Positions 34,641-47,239 of a stretch of 64,000 bases of DNA are shown here, in pieces; positions within the stretch are counted from its first letter, which is position 1, and each line of letters begins with the position of its first letter. The position numbers and the translations under genes are program-made. This DNA is from Proteles cristata cristata (lineage: Eukaryota; Chordata; Mammalia; Carnivora; Hyaenidae). A model generated the notes under the pieces. The model worked only from the letters and a program-made list of their open reading frames with translations, ran no database searches and was not told the DNA's origin. The DNA is taken from the NCBI GenBank assembly GCA_017311185.1, contig JAESUZ010002684.1:558001-622000 (forward strand), written 5' to 3'.

Positions 34641-37600
34641 TTTAAGAACTCAAAGGTCAGTATAACACTTACATAATTAATTATTAATCAATTGCTCTCC
34701 TGATTTCGGCCCCATTGTAATTTTTCCATGACCATTTTCCCAGCCAGAGCAGCAATCCAGTGACCCTGCCTAAATTTAAAGACAGGACATGTGACTGTGG
34801 GTCAAATGGCAACAAAATTAGTCCTTCTTGTAAGCCTAGACCAGGCATGTGCTCAGGTCTGCTGTCATTGGCTGTGGCCACAGATTGGGTGAATTGTGAC
34901 TTTAAAGGGGGAGATTAGCCCTGTTGGTGGATCAGAAATGAGTGTTCTGGTATTGCTGTGTATGCAGATACCCGTGAGAAATTTCACATACGGGGAAACT
35001 GCTCGTGATTTTTGATAAATTGTCCAACTTACCTTTAAACATTCACCATCATAAAGACTTAGGTCCAACAGTTAAAACATTAGGTGAAAGAAAGCCTAGT
35101 TGTTTAAATCAACTGTGTATATTTACTCTATATTTATTTTAGAGATTCATAATACATATTGGAAATTTAGAAGTTCTTTGGAATAAATACACAGAAAGAA
35201 TTTTGTTTCATTGAACTTTTCTCACTGTCTCCCAAGCATTTTTGACTATGGAATATTCCCCAGGCCCCATTTTAAAGTAACTAGTTAAGTTCCTTAGTTC
35301 ACACTTGGCGGAAACACTGCATTGTAGGCTATGCTTGATTGTTGAGAGCTCTCAGATTACTGGATTCTAGAAAGGCTGTTCACTGACCAACAAGTTGAGC
35401 CTGTTGTACCAGCTATTACCTTCTGCTGTTCCTTGGTTATTTATGTTTTTTTAATTAATTATTCTGATTTCTCACAATCGGATATTCCCTGGTCGCAGAC
35501 TATGAAAGTCGTGCACTGTGTTAAAAATTCGCTTTGTAGAGAGATTGGTGATTAAAAGAACACGTACTGAGAATATTAAAACACAGTTCTTTTTAGGGAA
35601 ATACCAATGTAATAGGATTTTAAATGCTGTACGTTCCAATGCATTTTGAAGTATGTCTTTACTGTCTTCCTTTGTGAGCATTCTTCAAGTACTCCACTGG
35701 GAAATATTAAATGAACAAAATCATCTTTTGGCACATTCCGAAGTTATTATTACCTTAAAGACGTCTCAAATGGTCGAAGACTGATTACATGATTTCAGGG
35801 ACTGAAACAAGTCTCACCACCTGAATTTCGAGAGTTTTATGTAAGGTTTACGGTGTTCCCTTTTAATTTGTACAAATTGGAGACATTTTTTCCCTCTTTC
35901 CTAGTATGATGTCTTTCATATCACAAGGGCTTTTAAAACCTTGTAAAGCAAGGAAGCCTGGGCTGCAGTGCCGGAAAAATGAAAAAGTAAGTTGGACGGT
36001 TTACGGCATTTCCCCAATAGATTCTGTCAAATCAGGTGGAATGCGAAAGATTGGGGGTGCGTCCACCTCATGTGTCCCCCTTTACTGCAACATAAATGAG
36101 GGTTGATTAGGAGGGTGTGGTTATTATTTCACACCTGTGGTACACGCATGACTTTGAGGCACGTGCAGGCACACACACGGACGCGCATACACAGGCATGC
36201 GCGCACACACACACACGCACGCACCGTCATGTCCTGTAGACGCCCATCCACGTAACAACGATTCCTCACGGTTCGAGTGTCAGGAGACGCACGAAAGAAC
36301 TAATTGGACATCTTAAAGACCCTTTAATATACTTTCTTCTCTGCAGCAAATTAAACGTTATGAATTGGCTTTAATAGCTATTACCTCGGAAGAGATAGGA
36401 GGTAGGATTTTCATGAGCACTGAATCAGGCTTCCGTGTGCACTGATAGTAAAACACGAGTGAAAGAAACATGTACCTGGAAGAACGCGACGCTTGGGAAC
36501 ACTTGGATTCCAAACTTGTTTCTGCCTTGAGTGAGTTGACTCAGGTGGCCTTTAAATTTCCTTAAATTTAAAATCAGGACATTGAATTACATAATCGCAG
36601 TGGTACATTTCAGCTACGATTCTGTGATATTCATTATTGGTAAAATATAAGGACACTTTGGCCTTTTTTCCCCCCTTTTTTTTGTGGCTGCAGGTGGGGC
36701 AGGGTGGTAAGCGCTAATGGTCTTTAAGTTCTCTGTTTTGGGAGTGCTGGTGACAGAGGCAAATTTTAAGGAAACGGCAGCGTGCATGTGGAAACAGTCT
36801 TGCTTCAGCTCTGTGACTCAAAGAGTGCTTGCTGTGTGATAGAGGGTCTGACCCGGGGAAACTGCAAAGTGAAAATAAGCAATTTCACTAAGTTCCCTAT
36901 GTTCCTAACAGCAGCAATTGCTTTTAACATTCTGCAAATAAGTGTTTTGAAGACTTCCCTGTCATTTTTTCCACTTAAAATTGGTATTCGACATAGATGC
37001 TTTTCCAGGAAAGATAGATGGTTAGAATTTTGGCTGTACTGTATTCTATGGAAAACTTAGATGAATTTTCCATAATAACTCCCTAAATTAACTTTGATAT
37101 TTGGGCAAAAACATTCTTACGTAATGCAGTGACTCAAGACTGATACTGAATATTCTGCCTAATGCCAAAAATGGGTAAAAGTCTCTATTTGCTATTCATT
37201 TATATGGGGCATTCGTACCTACCAGATCACGTTATGCCTGTGCTTTGAAAACTGATCTTTTAAGAAATGGAGTCTGGACCAGGGAGACATTATTGACATC
37301 TGTGAAAGATGTACATGGGGCAAGGTGACTGATAATCTTATAGTTGGTTGCAAATGCCTAGTGACAATATGTGTGTCATGGGTCCCCATTTGGGTCTCTG
37401 TCCTTGGTCCAAGGGTATGCCGTCAGAAACATCAGGTGCCATGTCTTGGCCCGAGAATGATGTCCATTTGTTTTACCAGACTACCACTTCATTTGCCTAT
37501 CGTTAAAGATGGATTTCTGGATTTCCATCTCAGGGTGATTGCATAAAAATAAAAATATCAAGAGTTTCCTGAATTTGAAGTTAGGTGGTATTTACTTGGT

Positions 37601-39149
37601 CCTTAAGTTCAAGAGGAGGAAGGTCAGATGATCAGAAGATGCTTCCCTAGTACCTCTTTCTGTTTCTGCCTGCAATTTCCTCTTTCCTCCAGATCTCTGG
37701 TTCACAGTGCAAACAAATGACATGCTATCTTCCTCTTGCCTAATCCATTCATTTGACTCCCTGATAAAAACCCAGTTCACTCAAACTTCTAGTGTCTTCC
37801 TTCTGTCTTTAGTACTTTCTCACTTTACCGATTGTAGGAAGTTCACTAGCAAAATGTAGTGCTAGTTTTTGCTTTCAATTTTGATTACAAAACATACAGG
37901 TTGAAAATGCCTGAGTTCTAGTAGCTGTTAAATGCAATTTAAAATAAGAATAACAACTAGCATTCATGGGCTTCAGAGCTGTTCTTCTATACGCCACATG
38001 GTACCGACTATGCTCTCAAATGAAGACTTACCTTCCCAAATATTTTGGACTATTGTGTGGAAGATACTGATGCATTAACTTACGAAATGATGTGCATTTA
38101 TAGGCCAGAAGAATCATTGGGATAGGACTGAGAACTACATTTATTAGGCAGGAGAGAAGTTACAGTGTTGCATATTCATGTATGTATTCACTGGGCTTAA
38201 AAATGAGGCTGAATAATATTTTGTGAACAAAGCATTTTAAATTCCATCTTCTGCATTTGGAAATTCTCCATTCATGAAAAAATATGGAAAGCCAAATTCC
38301 TTCCTTCTTAAAAACATTTGATTTCTTCCATTATTTGGAAACGTTATTTGGAAACGGGCAGCTTGTTGAAGAGTACAGAGAACCGTTCTTTTTGCAGACA
38401 GTGCATGTGTTTTCATGAATACTACTTTGGGTTCCATAATAACACACCATCATTTTAAGCTGTGGAATATAAGACTTCATTTCAACTGATATTAGGCATG
38501 ACACTAATTCGGTATTAAACTCTAAGCACATTAGCAATTATGGTACAATGCACTATTACTTTCCAAATCTCTGCAGTACGTTGTTCATCATTAATGGTTT
38601 CTGTTTTTTTTTCTTTTCCATGCAGAATATATCATGTGCAGAAGTAAAACTTCAAAAAGCCAAACCATTAGAATTTTTACTTATTTTAAATATGGATTCC
38701 TGATGGCTGAGTCTATACACCAAATATAATCATAAGAGTAACTTAATTCTGTAGGAGTTCATCGAATAGCAGGTGCTTTAGTTATTGTCCTTTATCTGTA
38801 GAAAGCCAGTATGTCTGAGGTCCAGATTTTTATAAAGACAGTAAACCAAAGAGAGAGCCTAGAATCTTTATCTAATTTATTAAAGTGTGATTAAAATTCT
38901 GTGGTCTGACTTATCCCTTATGTAGCCCCGAGGCGGTTCCTGTGGTATATTATTATGCATTGAAATAGGATGATTGTTTTCTTCAAATGTCTTCCCACAG
39001 ACAAATGTGTTAGTGGGTTTGCAATGTGCCTAAAATAATAGGTATTATCATTACAGATGTTCCTAAGTTTTACTTTCCTATCTGTAAATTTGAATGCAAA
39101 ATTTGAAAATATTTCTAAAATCGGGAGGCTCAGTAATCCCGAATAAGAT
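34641..39149. other. Upstream of PRKG1 beta: SINE-free, mostly unique
   Basis: 4.5 kb with no SINE or readable L1. A CA/CG-rich purine-pyrimidine alternating stretch lies at about 36170-36224. Open frames (e.g. 35472-35681, 36782-37060, 37325-37546, 38918-39220) are not recognisable proteins. Distal PRKG1 regulatory elements could lie here but none can be identified by eye. Confidence 0.4.
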
Positions 39150-39275
39150 AGGGTGACCAACTGTCCAGGACCAAGGGGTACCGAAGAATTCATCTTTAAA
39201 ACCAGAAGAGTCCCAAGCAAGTTTAGTATTAAAACCAGGACAATCCTAGCCCAATGGGTGCAAGTTGGTCACCTG
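39150..39275. mobile_element. Short palindromic DNA-transposon-like repeat (MITE)
   Basis: An 11-bp perfect terminal inverted repeat GGTGACCAACT (39152-39162) / AGTTGGTCACC (39263-39273) encloses about 100 bp with internal symmetry, e.g. GTCCAGGACCAAGGGG on the left and AACCAGGACAATCCTAG on the right. The design fits an old mammalian non-autonomous DNA element. I recall the wording from mammalian repeats but cannot name the family with certainty. Confidence 0.6.
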
Positions 39276-40549
39276 AAATCAGGATGAAATGGTGCTGGAG
39301 TGAAGACAATTTTGGCAAAAAGAACTTTCAAGAATTCTTCTTTCTGCTCTTTCAGGATTTCCCAATTTTTTCCTCTTTCCACCTACGCAATCCCAAAGTC
39401 AGGCTAGTTAATGTTAAAGATACTTTAATCTCTGTGGATCGAGGATCAGGGCATTAGCAACATCTGGAAGTCCTGCAGAAGACAATGAACGCCAGAGAGT
39501 CCAGAAATGAGCTCTGTATCACCCAGTTAGGATTTGAATCCAGGTTTTGCCCTTCATTAGGTGAATGGTTCCAGGCCGCCATTTTTTTTCCCAAATGTGA
39601 GTGGAAATAATAAGAAAGACCACCTGGTGGGGTTACATATACAGTGTCTGTCCTGCATTAAGAGTTCAAGGAAGTTAGTTACTTTTATTGTGACCTTAAG
39701 ATTAGCAATTTAGAGCATGCCAGTATGTCTACCAGTAATGGTAACTCTCAGACCTAGATTCTTAGGGGTGCTTGTTTCTTGTAGCAGTTTTCTGTAAGGG
39801 GTGGCTTCTACCACTTACAGCGCTCAGGTGTGTTTGGTTTGTTTTTGTGTTTTTTTCCCTACTCAAGAAATGGCAGAGGAAAATTTCATACTTAGGACTC
39901 TTCCAGGAAATGTAGCATCTGTGGAATGGACACCCAGATGACAAAATTATCACAGCCCTTTTGAGGCTAATTATGGCATTAATGAAGGATGATAGATTCT
40001 ACAGACTTTATTTTTTTCACAACCAGTATCATGATGAAGCTGCGTCACTGAATGCCTCATTAAATGGTTCTGAGATTCCCTTAAGAAAGCATGATCAAAT
40101 GTATTCTCAATCATGAGAGGTGGGTGCCAAGTTGAGGAGCATCGATAAGCCACAGTTTGGACTGGTTACTGGTAGGTGGCTTCTCCGAGGGCTGGGACAG
40201 AGAGAGACTAGCGAAAAAGCCTCTCGTGACTTGACTCTGGTTGTGAGTTGACTATGGAATTCGAGAGTATGAACTCAGTTCCTTCAAAATTGCATGAATC
40301 TGTGAGTTAGCATTACCATGGAGGCTGCCTCCCCTGGGACAGGCCGTGGGCGGGCTCAGGAGATGTTACTCCACTCCATTTCGACTGGTTAGTCACTGCC
40401 TGGGAATCAGAGAGTAACTTGTGCCTCATCTCTGAGCCTCTGGTTTACTTTCCCATGAGACACATAGTAAACTTGTGGAAATGTTACTACAGGACCTTGA
40501 TCTTTCTCATAACATTTCCAGCATTTACCAAGATAGTAGCAAAGATGTT

Positions 40550-40591
<42 letters not shown>

Positions 40592-42389
40592 GGATCACTC
40601 AAAAGATGGAGATGCAAAGCCAGGGCCTTCCAGATCCAACCATCAGTCAAGAACATCATCGAAAAACGTTCTTAAAATATTTATTTTGACTTCAAGGATG
40701 GAGAAGTCAAGACTTCTGGATTTTGCATGTACGATCATAAAGTCGGGGAATCCAGTGATTCTTTTGGTAATATAGGCTAATATAACCAAATATATCTTGA
40801 ATACTTTTTTTAAAGTGTAAGGCGACTGTAATAGCAGCGATGTGTTTTGGCTGCTTACTTTCTTTGCATGTTTGGTAGCAGGGTCCTGATTCTCAGGATA
40901 GGATTCCCCATGGAATATACATTTTGTATCATAATAGTGAAATGTAGGATGGATACATCCTATAGTTGCATGTAGATAGGAGAGCTTAGTGAAAATGATT
41001 TAAATACCTCAGTGTAAAAATTTTCACTTGTATTCAAAATACCTGAACATATATATATATTTTTTGTTTGAAGGGCTATTTTTAAATTTCCTTTGTACAT
41101 GTTGACAGGCTTTCTCAGAAATGAAGAAGAATCTTCTCTTCTTTGTGCTGTGCAAAGACATTGAGTAACTCCGTTTAAGCCTCAAATGAACCTTAAAACA
41201 TAACCCTGCTTAGAAGTTGCCTAATGATATCCCCTGTACCATTGCTTCAGGTATATTTTTATAGATATAAACTCTCGGCCTCAGGACCCCTATATAGATC
41301 TATAGGAAAAAAGGCATTCAGTTCTAAACATTTTCCCATGGGATTAAAGAATTCCCATAGGTTAAATAAAATAAGAATTTGGCCTCCTGCCTGGGATAAG
41401 GAAATTGTCACATATGCTCTCTTTAGAATAGAGCCCTGTACAAAGCCACAGTCCTTCTACTTGATTTAGTTTTAATTAAAACAACAATTAGAACTATTTC
41501 ACTGCTGTCAGTATTTGTAAATTACTCATGTTCTGTTCATTATGAATGAAAATGTTTCGGGAATTAACCACTCTGTGTATCACATTCTGAAGTAAATGTA
41601 TTTCCCTGTTGGAAAGCAGAACATTTAAGTGTCTTCTATCATCTGATGCTAAGAGCATTAGATCATGATTTGAGTGAAAAATGTTTAGGATTTATATCCT
41701 TTGTCATGTATGCCTCTAATAACAAACAGATACACTTGGCATCAAAATGTTTGTTTAATGTGCCGTTGGCTAACCTGTTTCTTTTCTTCCCTCTTTGCTG
41801 AGATAGAAAGAGTTGTGCATTCAAAAGTAAAAGCAAAGAATTTTTGAGACTGATATATTCATTCTTGGCTAAGTTTAGATTGCAGTGAATAGTTCTGGAC
41901 TGCAATTCGATTTTACTGTATTTTCTATCAGCTTTGTTTTACTGTGAAGGAATGGCCTAGTAGAGCATTGGTTTGTAACACTGAGTGCCCAAGAAAGTAA
42001 TTAGGGCTGCTAAAAAAGATGCTATAAAGTTGGGCGAGTCGATGAAGATTTAGATAAATATTAGGAATTTAGGTAAGTAGTAAGTAAATATTTGTAGGTT
42101 CTAAACATGTGTTCAGGTGATGGGCGAATTCTCCATCCACAGAGAGAGCTTGCTTAGTTGCCATCATTTTAGGAACTACTAAGTGGGCGAGCTGAGGCGG
42201 CTGCGTGGAGGTGGGGTGGTATGGCGCTATGTTCCTGAGCCCATCTGGGCGCCCCCCTCTCCCTCTCCACAGTTTGCGTCCTGCCATTCAAGTGTAAGGA
42301 TACAGTTCTAACGGCTTGGTTGCCAGAGATGGAATCTTTTTGAAGATCTAATTCCCTTTCACGATGGACTTTTTTGGAGCTCAGCGATG
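39276..42389. other. Upstream of PRKG1 beta: SINE-free, mostly unique
   Basis: One GA run at 40554-40588. A possible MIR scrap lies at 39510-39560 (CACCCAGTTAGGATTTGAAT). No exon recognised. The frame at 40419-40775 simply crosses the GA run. Confidence 0.4.
40554..40588. repeat. (GA)n microsatellite
   Basis: About 17 uninterrupted GA units, not part of a SINE here, since no SINE body or head follows. Confidence 0.95.
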
Positions 42390-43119
42390 ATTTTTCCTGC
42401 GCCCCCCTCCGGTCCCCCACCCCGAAATAGCAAATTGCAGAAGCGAGGCCATCCATAAAGTCTTCCGCAGACACCGGCTCGGGTTGGGGTGGATAGCTGA
42501 GCGGCCTTCTAGGGCCCAGACCTGAAAGAGAGTTCAGGAGTGTGAGTTCGGAGGGGGCGGGAAGGGGGGCAATCAGCTGGGGCCGCAGAGGGCCGCCCGG
42601 CTGGGCGAAGAGCGCCGGAGGCCCCGCCCCCTCGCCCCTTCCCCAAAGGCACCTGCGCGCCGCCGGGGAGCCCTCCCGCCTGCCGGCTCGTCTCCTCCGG
42701 GAGGCAAGTTTGTGGTCCAGCGCCAGCCACCTGTGCGAGGCGCTCCCCGCGGGCAGGGTGGCGTGAGCGAGGGCAGCGCGCGGCCACGCAGCTCGGGAGC
42801 CTCCGGCGGGGAGGACGCCTCCGGACCCCGGAGCGCTTGGGCTGCCGAGCCCGCCCTGCCCGGGGAAGCGCGGCCTCGAGGCCGGGGCGCTGGGGAGGGG
42901 GCTGTCCTCCCCTCGGCATCCCCCCTACCCGCCCCCCTCACCCCGAAGTGGCGCGCCCGCCCGCCCGCTCCGCCCCGCCTCCGGCCCTGCGCCCGCCGCG
43001 GCTCCCGGCTCAGTCCCGTCGCGGACCAGCCGCCTCGCGGCCCCCGCGCTCAGCCTCTCTCCGGCGGCCCGACAAGTGGGCTCCGCGCGGAAAGTCGGCG
43101 CCGGAGCGGCGGACTGGGC

Positions 43120-43594
<475 letters not shown>

Positions 43595-43877
43595 AGGGGG
43601 AGCGGCGCCCCGGGGCTGGGGAGCCGCGGGTCTCTGTCGTGTGTGTCGGCCCCCGCCCCTCGCGCTTGCCATGTCTGTGCTCGGGCTCCGAGATGTTGCA
43701 TTCGTTCTAGCGGGCGCTCCTCGCGCGCCCTGCACGCTTCTCCGAGCCACGCTCGCTGCACCTCCGTCGCCTTCCTGTCTTTGTCAGATGTCAAGCTGTT
43801 TTTCAAAAAATAGACATACACGTTTATGTGTGCCACCGCTGTACATAGTTTGAACGCACCCCAAGGTGTGTGTCCGG

Positions 43878-43879
<2 letters not shown>

Positions 43880-43910
<31 letters not shown>

Positions 43911-43924
43911 CGAGCGAGCGAGCG
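43880..43924 (+). repeat. (GT)n followed by (GAGC)n microsatellite at the intron start
   Basis: About 14 GT units at 43880-43908 run straight into four GAGC units to about 43924, less than 300 bp after the splice donor. The several frames open on both strands here are by-products of this repeat. Confidence 0.95.
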
Positions 43925-46336
43925 TGAGAAGAGGAAGAAAAAACCCCGTCTCCCAAATGCCCTGGCAAACCTGCCCAGCCGGAAAATCCTAAATGCTAGG
44001 CTCATCAGACTTGAAATGAAATGCGTCTGTTGTCACCCTTACTTTCTCTGCTCTGGTGGCTCTCCTGGATTTCTCTACCTGCTGGCGACAGTCGCCCGCA
44101 CCCCTCAAACCTGATGTGCTGTCATCACCAAAGTGTCAGAAATAAGCAAATACGCATATAAAAGGGAAGATTTTTTTTTTAATTTCTCGAATTGGATGGT
44201 ATTTACAGCCCGCAAATGGAAGCCTAGTCTGTTGATTGAAAAAAAAAATGTATATATTTTTTCTCATAACACGAGAGGGAGATGGTTGCTTATTTTCCTT
44301 AAGGAATTTGCATAATGTTGCCGATGAGGTGCTGGGGTCTGCAGGGAGGGCTGCGTGTTTCCGGGGTCCAGTGTAAGAACTACACTTACCTTTATTGACA
44401 GCACGAACACATTGTTTCTCTTACTCCTGGCTTCTGATGCAACCGCTGTGGTGTGGTTCCTGCCTTTGGAGAGCTGTGTTCTGATGTCAGTGGGCTTCTT
44501 AACTTGGGTAGAAAAATTGAAGACAACTTGTTATACCCCGCTCAGGGCAGGGACCTTAGGGAGAGCAAAGTGGCAGAACTACGAGATTAATGTAGAATGA
44601 GGGAGAGCACCCAAGTGGATGGTGTTTGTAATGGATAGATAATGCCATAGCGATAAAATGAAAGATTTTGCTACTCTCCTCCTGACTACATCACACTGGC
44701 TGGATGACACGTGTTACATAATAATGCAAGCTTCCTTGGAACCCTTCGCTTCATAAACACAAGGAATTAATATAAGGAGACGGGGCACACATGTGGTTGT
44801 CTCCATCGGTATTTATCAGATGTGGGGGAGCTGTCGAGCGCGTACTAATTATACTTCTGAAAACTTAGAGTTAAACCTTCATCTGTTGGTTGCCAGAGAG
44901 CTTTTGCTGTTCCCCACGCAGGGTTAGCTTCAGAGGGAGTTTGTATTCTCCGAGAGTGTGGGGAAGAAACGGTGAGGATAAACATTTCTGAGATTCTGAA
45001 CTCACCAAGTTGCCCTGATCAGCAGACTTAGATCTGCCTTAGAAACCTGGACGATTCACATCTATTTTAACTTTCTCCAGTAAATTAATTTGCAGTCCTG
45101 ACATGCTCGCCTGTTTTAGCTAACGAGGTACATGGCCATCTCTCCTGGGCCAAGTTTTGCATAATGAAAAAATAACTCAAAGACAGCTCTCTGCATTCTT
45201 AAGCATTGCATAGGCTCTCATTTTAGGATCTACAGGACTTTGGAATAACACAGAAAAAACTCCACTTTTATAAAAAGACCATTTTAATAGGTTTTACAAT
45301 GAAGCATGATCAAGCCCGCTGATAACTCCAGTTAAACATTCGATCAGAGCATGTCTGAAGGAATACAGGCAGTAGGAATGAGCTGCAGAATGTGGTAAGT
45401 TGTAGAAGTCTCTTCACATGGAGGACAGCTAGATGTTTTTTTTTTAAGTGCAAGGTGGAAACTGAAATCAGTGCGGTGGCAAATAAGTCACACCATTCTT
45501 TTACAATAAACGTTTTATCTATGTAACAATGCTGTGCATTCTGATATTTATTTAATAACTTGTGCTTTAAAGAAATCACCTTTTAAGGTATCACCATGAT
45601 GATTTTGGTAATTCTGAGGGATTCTATTGAAGAAAACGATAGAATGTCTTCCAAGCTTGAATAATTTTGGAAAAACATCTGTTCTTTTTTCACACTTACA
45701 TAAAGAAAACGAGAATAAAATTGGCTCAAGTGGCCGAGTGTACCTTTCTTGGAAGAGAAGTTACATTGTATGCAAAATGATTATACCTGTGGCTGAATGA
45801 GTGTGCACTATGGCTCCACGAAGGATTCGAAAGATTTGCCAAACCAACGAAAACTTGTTTGAATTTCCATTTATCTGACTATGAATACTTAGATTATACA
45901 GACTTACTGGCAACAAGTGTTTATATTTCAGTTTCAGTGCAACTTAAATTTAGTTGCTTTTCTGAAACTCACACACAGATAATTGTGAGTTCGAGTTAAA
46001 AGGAAACCATCTCCGTCGCTGAAAATGGATTTCAGATTCACGTTCGTGGGAGCGTTCTGTTCTCTTTCCATCAGCTGTAGGAGACTGCCCAGCTCACGTT
46101 TGGTTCAGTTATCTGCTACATGCAAATATGTTCACTTTTTGGTTAACTGAGGTTACCCTCTAAGGATTATAATTTTTAAAAGACTTTATTTTTTTTAGTG
46201 ATTTCTGATCACTTAAAAACAGTGTTAAAGTAGTGTAAAATGTCAATTATTAACCTGACTTGTTTTAACATTTTCAGTTTGGAATTTTCCCTGAGAGCGG
46301 GGAAGGCTCATTCAGAGCCTGGGAACCCCGCTGAAA
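43925..46336. other. Intronic, SINE-free, no feature recognised
   Basis: 2.4 kb of largely unique sequence just downstream of the promoter. Open frames are short and unrecognised. No repeat family seen. Confidence 0.45.
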
Positions 46337-46352
46337 GTGTGTGTGTGCGTGC

Positions 46353-46392
<40 letters not shown>
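46337..46392 (+). repeat. (GT)n microsatellite with GCGT interruptions
   Basis: Alternating GT over about 56 bp, interrupted by three GCGT units near its left part. Alternating purine-pyrimidine of this length can adopt Z-DNA. Confidence 0.95.
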
Positions 46393-46393
<1 letters not shown>

Positions 46394-47010
46394 GGGGGCA
46401 GGGGACCATCCTTGTTTGTCTCTTTCACACCAGCATAGAAATAGCCATTAAGCCCTATGTGTGTTACCAACGTGAAGTAAAGAACTGTTGTGGAAATGGC
46501 ACTATATTCCCCTGCTACGAGAACGTAAAACTCTTAGGCTATATGTTTTGAAATAAATTGAGCAAATGACCCCTTAAAATGAAAAAAAAAAAGCCCATTT
46601 TATGAGATCAGATAGTCTGTTGGTTATATATATAGGATGATTCTTATGGACTTTTAAAGTACTTTTATTGCAGGATCTTTCATGCCTGAAAACTGACTCT
46701 CTAGTAGGCTGGAACACTTAGTGTCTGGTGTTTTGATGCTGACCCTTTACCTACTGTAAATATTCTCAAATCTTTTACATTCTGCTGTGTCAGCCTTCCC
46801 TGTCATCTTAGTTGGATGGCATAGACTTAAGTTCCTGTAAAAACTTGTTAGTGTCTCTGGATTTTTCTTCAGCTGGTGCTTTTCACCCCAGAGGTAACTT
46901 AATTTCAGAGAATGATGATGTGTTTTATAACATTTTCCTCTTGGGTTGTGAAATACTTGGGAAGAATATAGGACTAAAAGAAGTATATTTTCTTATTTTT
47001 AGGGAGATAT
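46393..47010. other. Intronic, no feature recognised
   Basis: AT-rich; frames at 46240-46551 and 46812-47024 are chance. Confidence 0.4.
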
Positions 47011-47011
47011 T

Positions 47012-47239
47012 GGTTTTTTTTTAATTTGTAATATTTATTTATTTTTGAGAGACGGAGACATCATGAGCAGGGGAAGGGCAGAGAGAGAGAGAGAGAGAGG
47101 GAGACACAGAATCTGAAGCAGGCTCCAGGCGCTGAGCTGTCAGCACAGAGCCCGACTTGAGGATCGAACCCACGAACTGTTAGATCATGACCAGAGCTGA
47201 AGTCAGACACTTCACCTGCTGTGCCATTCAGGTGCTCCA
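47012..47239 (-). mobile_element. CAN-SINE
   Basis: Reversed copy with T-rich left end, GAGACACAGAATCTGAAGCA, GAGCTGTCAGCACAGAGCCC and eroded head TGCCATTCAGGTGCTCC. Head changes suggest an older copy. First SINE after the 12.8-kb gap around the promoter. Confidence 0.9.

Noticed and set aside
38580..38640. Pyrimidine tract followed by CATGCAG resembling a splice acceptor
   Set aside because: Followed by AT-rich sequence with early stops and no recognisable exon. Such tracts arise often by chance.
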